From contig CM056569.1 in the NCBI GenBank assembly GCA_029721515.1, positions 14,864,007 to 14,928,006 of the forward strand: a stretch of 64,000 nt of DNA, written 5' to 3'. A model generated the notes under the pieces. The model ran no database searches. It was not told where the DNA came from and saw only the letters and a list, made by a program, of their open reading frames with translations. Source of the DNA: Synanceia verrucosa (lineage: Eukaryota > Chordata > Actinopteri > Perciformes > Synanceiidae). How positions within the stretch are numbered: the first letter of the stretch is position 1; each line of letters begins with the position of its first letter. The position numbers and the translations under genes were made by a program. Shown here piece after piece: positions 63,096 to 64,000 of this stretch.

Positions 63096-63529
63096 GGGCA
63101 GACACTGTGCGATATTATCAATCGTTGTGCTCAGCTCCAGATCAAACTGTACGACTAGATCACAGTTTGATAGTTCGCAGCTCATAATTCATGTGCTCAC
63201 ACTATACAGCCCGATGCTCTGACGCGACCTGACTGCTCACACTGTACGTCTATAGAAAACACGTTGGACTGTTGTATCTGGAAGCACAATGTAAAAAGAA
63301 GAACCTGGAAGTGGATGGACGCTTGAGAATGCTCAAAAAACAAAAAGAAATGGGTCGTGACTCTGCTTCAACAGTGAGATACCACCATGAGGGACGACCA
63401 GGATTTCAGGTTTGATTTTTTTTTTTTTGCGCTACTACACGATTCATGAGGTGTTAATCACTTACTACACAATGCCCGATCCCAAAAATAGTCGGCTCAA
63501 ATGGGCCAAAAATCGCACAGTGTATGCCC
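63096..63529. mobile_element. Inverted-repeat miniature transposon, class undetermined
   Basis: GGGCAGACACTGTGCGAT at the left and ATCGCACAGTGTATGCCC at the right form a near-perfect terminal inverted repeat around 434 bp of non-coding sequence. I see no clear target duplication in the flanks, so I do not assign a superfamily. It lies in the nrxn2 intron. Confidence 0.65.
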
Positions 63530-64000
63530 TCCCTTCATTCGTCTTCTCACATTCAACAGCCACTCTGTTACTCTTGGACAAATGATTGGAACTGAAGCTA
63601 TGACCCACAAAAGTCTGATTAACTACAAACCTATTGTCATCCAGACTTTTTAAATCCTTTTTTAACCGTGAATGTCAGCCCAAAGTGGAGTCAGTAAAAT
63701 CTGAACATTGAATATGACGGCTAAGGTTTTTGTAATTTAAGGAGGTTGAGCCATCGTTTTTTTTTAATCCCACTGTTTCCTTTGTTGAGTCTGTATCTCC
63801 TGTTACATTCATTTGAATACAAGTGATCCTACTAGCTGTTAACGCCTTTTATCTCTGTCTGGAATTGACCGGTATTTTCAGCAGTTTATTCTTTTGGCTC
63901 ATTTATGCTCATATTGTTCAGGAGAAGTGAGAGGTTATGTTGACAACACACAGTCAGACTAACTCAAATAACCTCTGATATACAAATATTACATTGACTG

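Noticed and set aside
1..64000. CRISPR arrays, operons, phage or viral genes
   Set aside because: There are no spacer-repeat arrays, no dense co-directional frames and no viral protein signatures. Everything fits vertebrate nuclear DNA.

Overview
The window is animal nuclear DNA, almost certainly from a ray-finned fish and probably a percomorph. The evidence is the first coding exon of an alpha-neurexin of the neurexin-2 type, a dense set of teleost-style repeats (a tRNA-like SINE with an ATCC tail, hAT, Tc1, piggyBac-like and Harbinger-like miniature transposons), many AC/GT/CT microsatellites and AT-rich spacers. There are no operons, ribosome-binding sites, CRISPR arrays or other prokaryotic features. 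Most open frames are short, low-complexity or repeat-derived.

Layout. Positions 1-57,995 hold no protein-coding gene I can support. They are intergenic DNA, or a long upstream intron of the neurexin gene if its promoter lies further left. Transposons are concentrated at 10.6-14.7 kb, 16.3-20.4 kb, 25.8-26.2 kb, 29.4-34.4 kb, 36.4-36.7 kb and 43.4-43.9 kb. The stretch from about 45 to 57 kb is nearly free of recognisable transposons and holds only microsatellites and unique sequence. Positions 58,672-59,383 carry the one clear coding exon: signal peptide, LNS1 domain and EGF1 domain of alpha-neurexin-2, ending at a consensus splice donor in phase 1. Positions 59,384-64,000 are the start of the following intron. 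It holds a (CCCT)n tract and one more inverted-repeat element, and I see no further neurexin exon.

The most informative non-genic structure is at about 31.67-34.39 kb. One old copy of the tRNA-like SINE has been hit by two separate hAT-type transposons, each with its own 8-bp target duplication, and one of these has itself been hit by a third hAT element with another 8-bp duplication. The boundaries read directly from the sequence, and the remaining SINE pieces add up to nearly one full-length copy. A second nest at 19.6-20.4 kb is a hAT element with a perfect 8-bp duplication and a Tc1-like deletion derivative inside it. Three related hAT copies in the window share an interior but not their ends.

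I found no convincing undescribed biological system. The leads worth checking are the nested transposons and terminus swapping, a possible intron-retained neurexin isoform with a hydrophobic tail, an exon-like start near 3.2 kb, and several non-repetitive blocks that may be conserved regulatory DNA.
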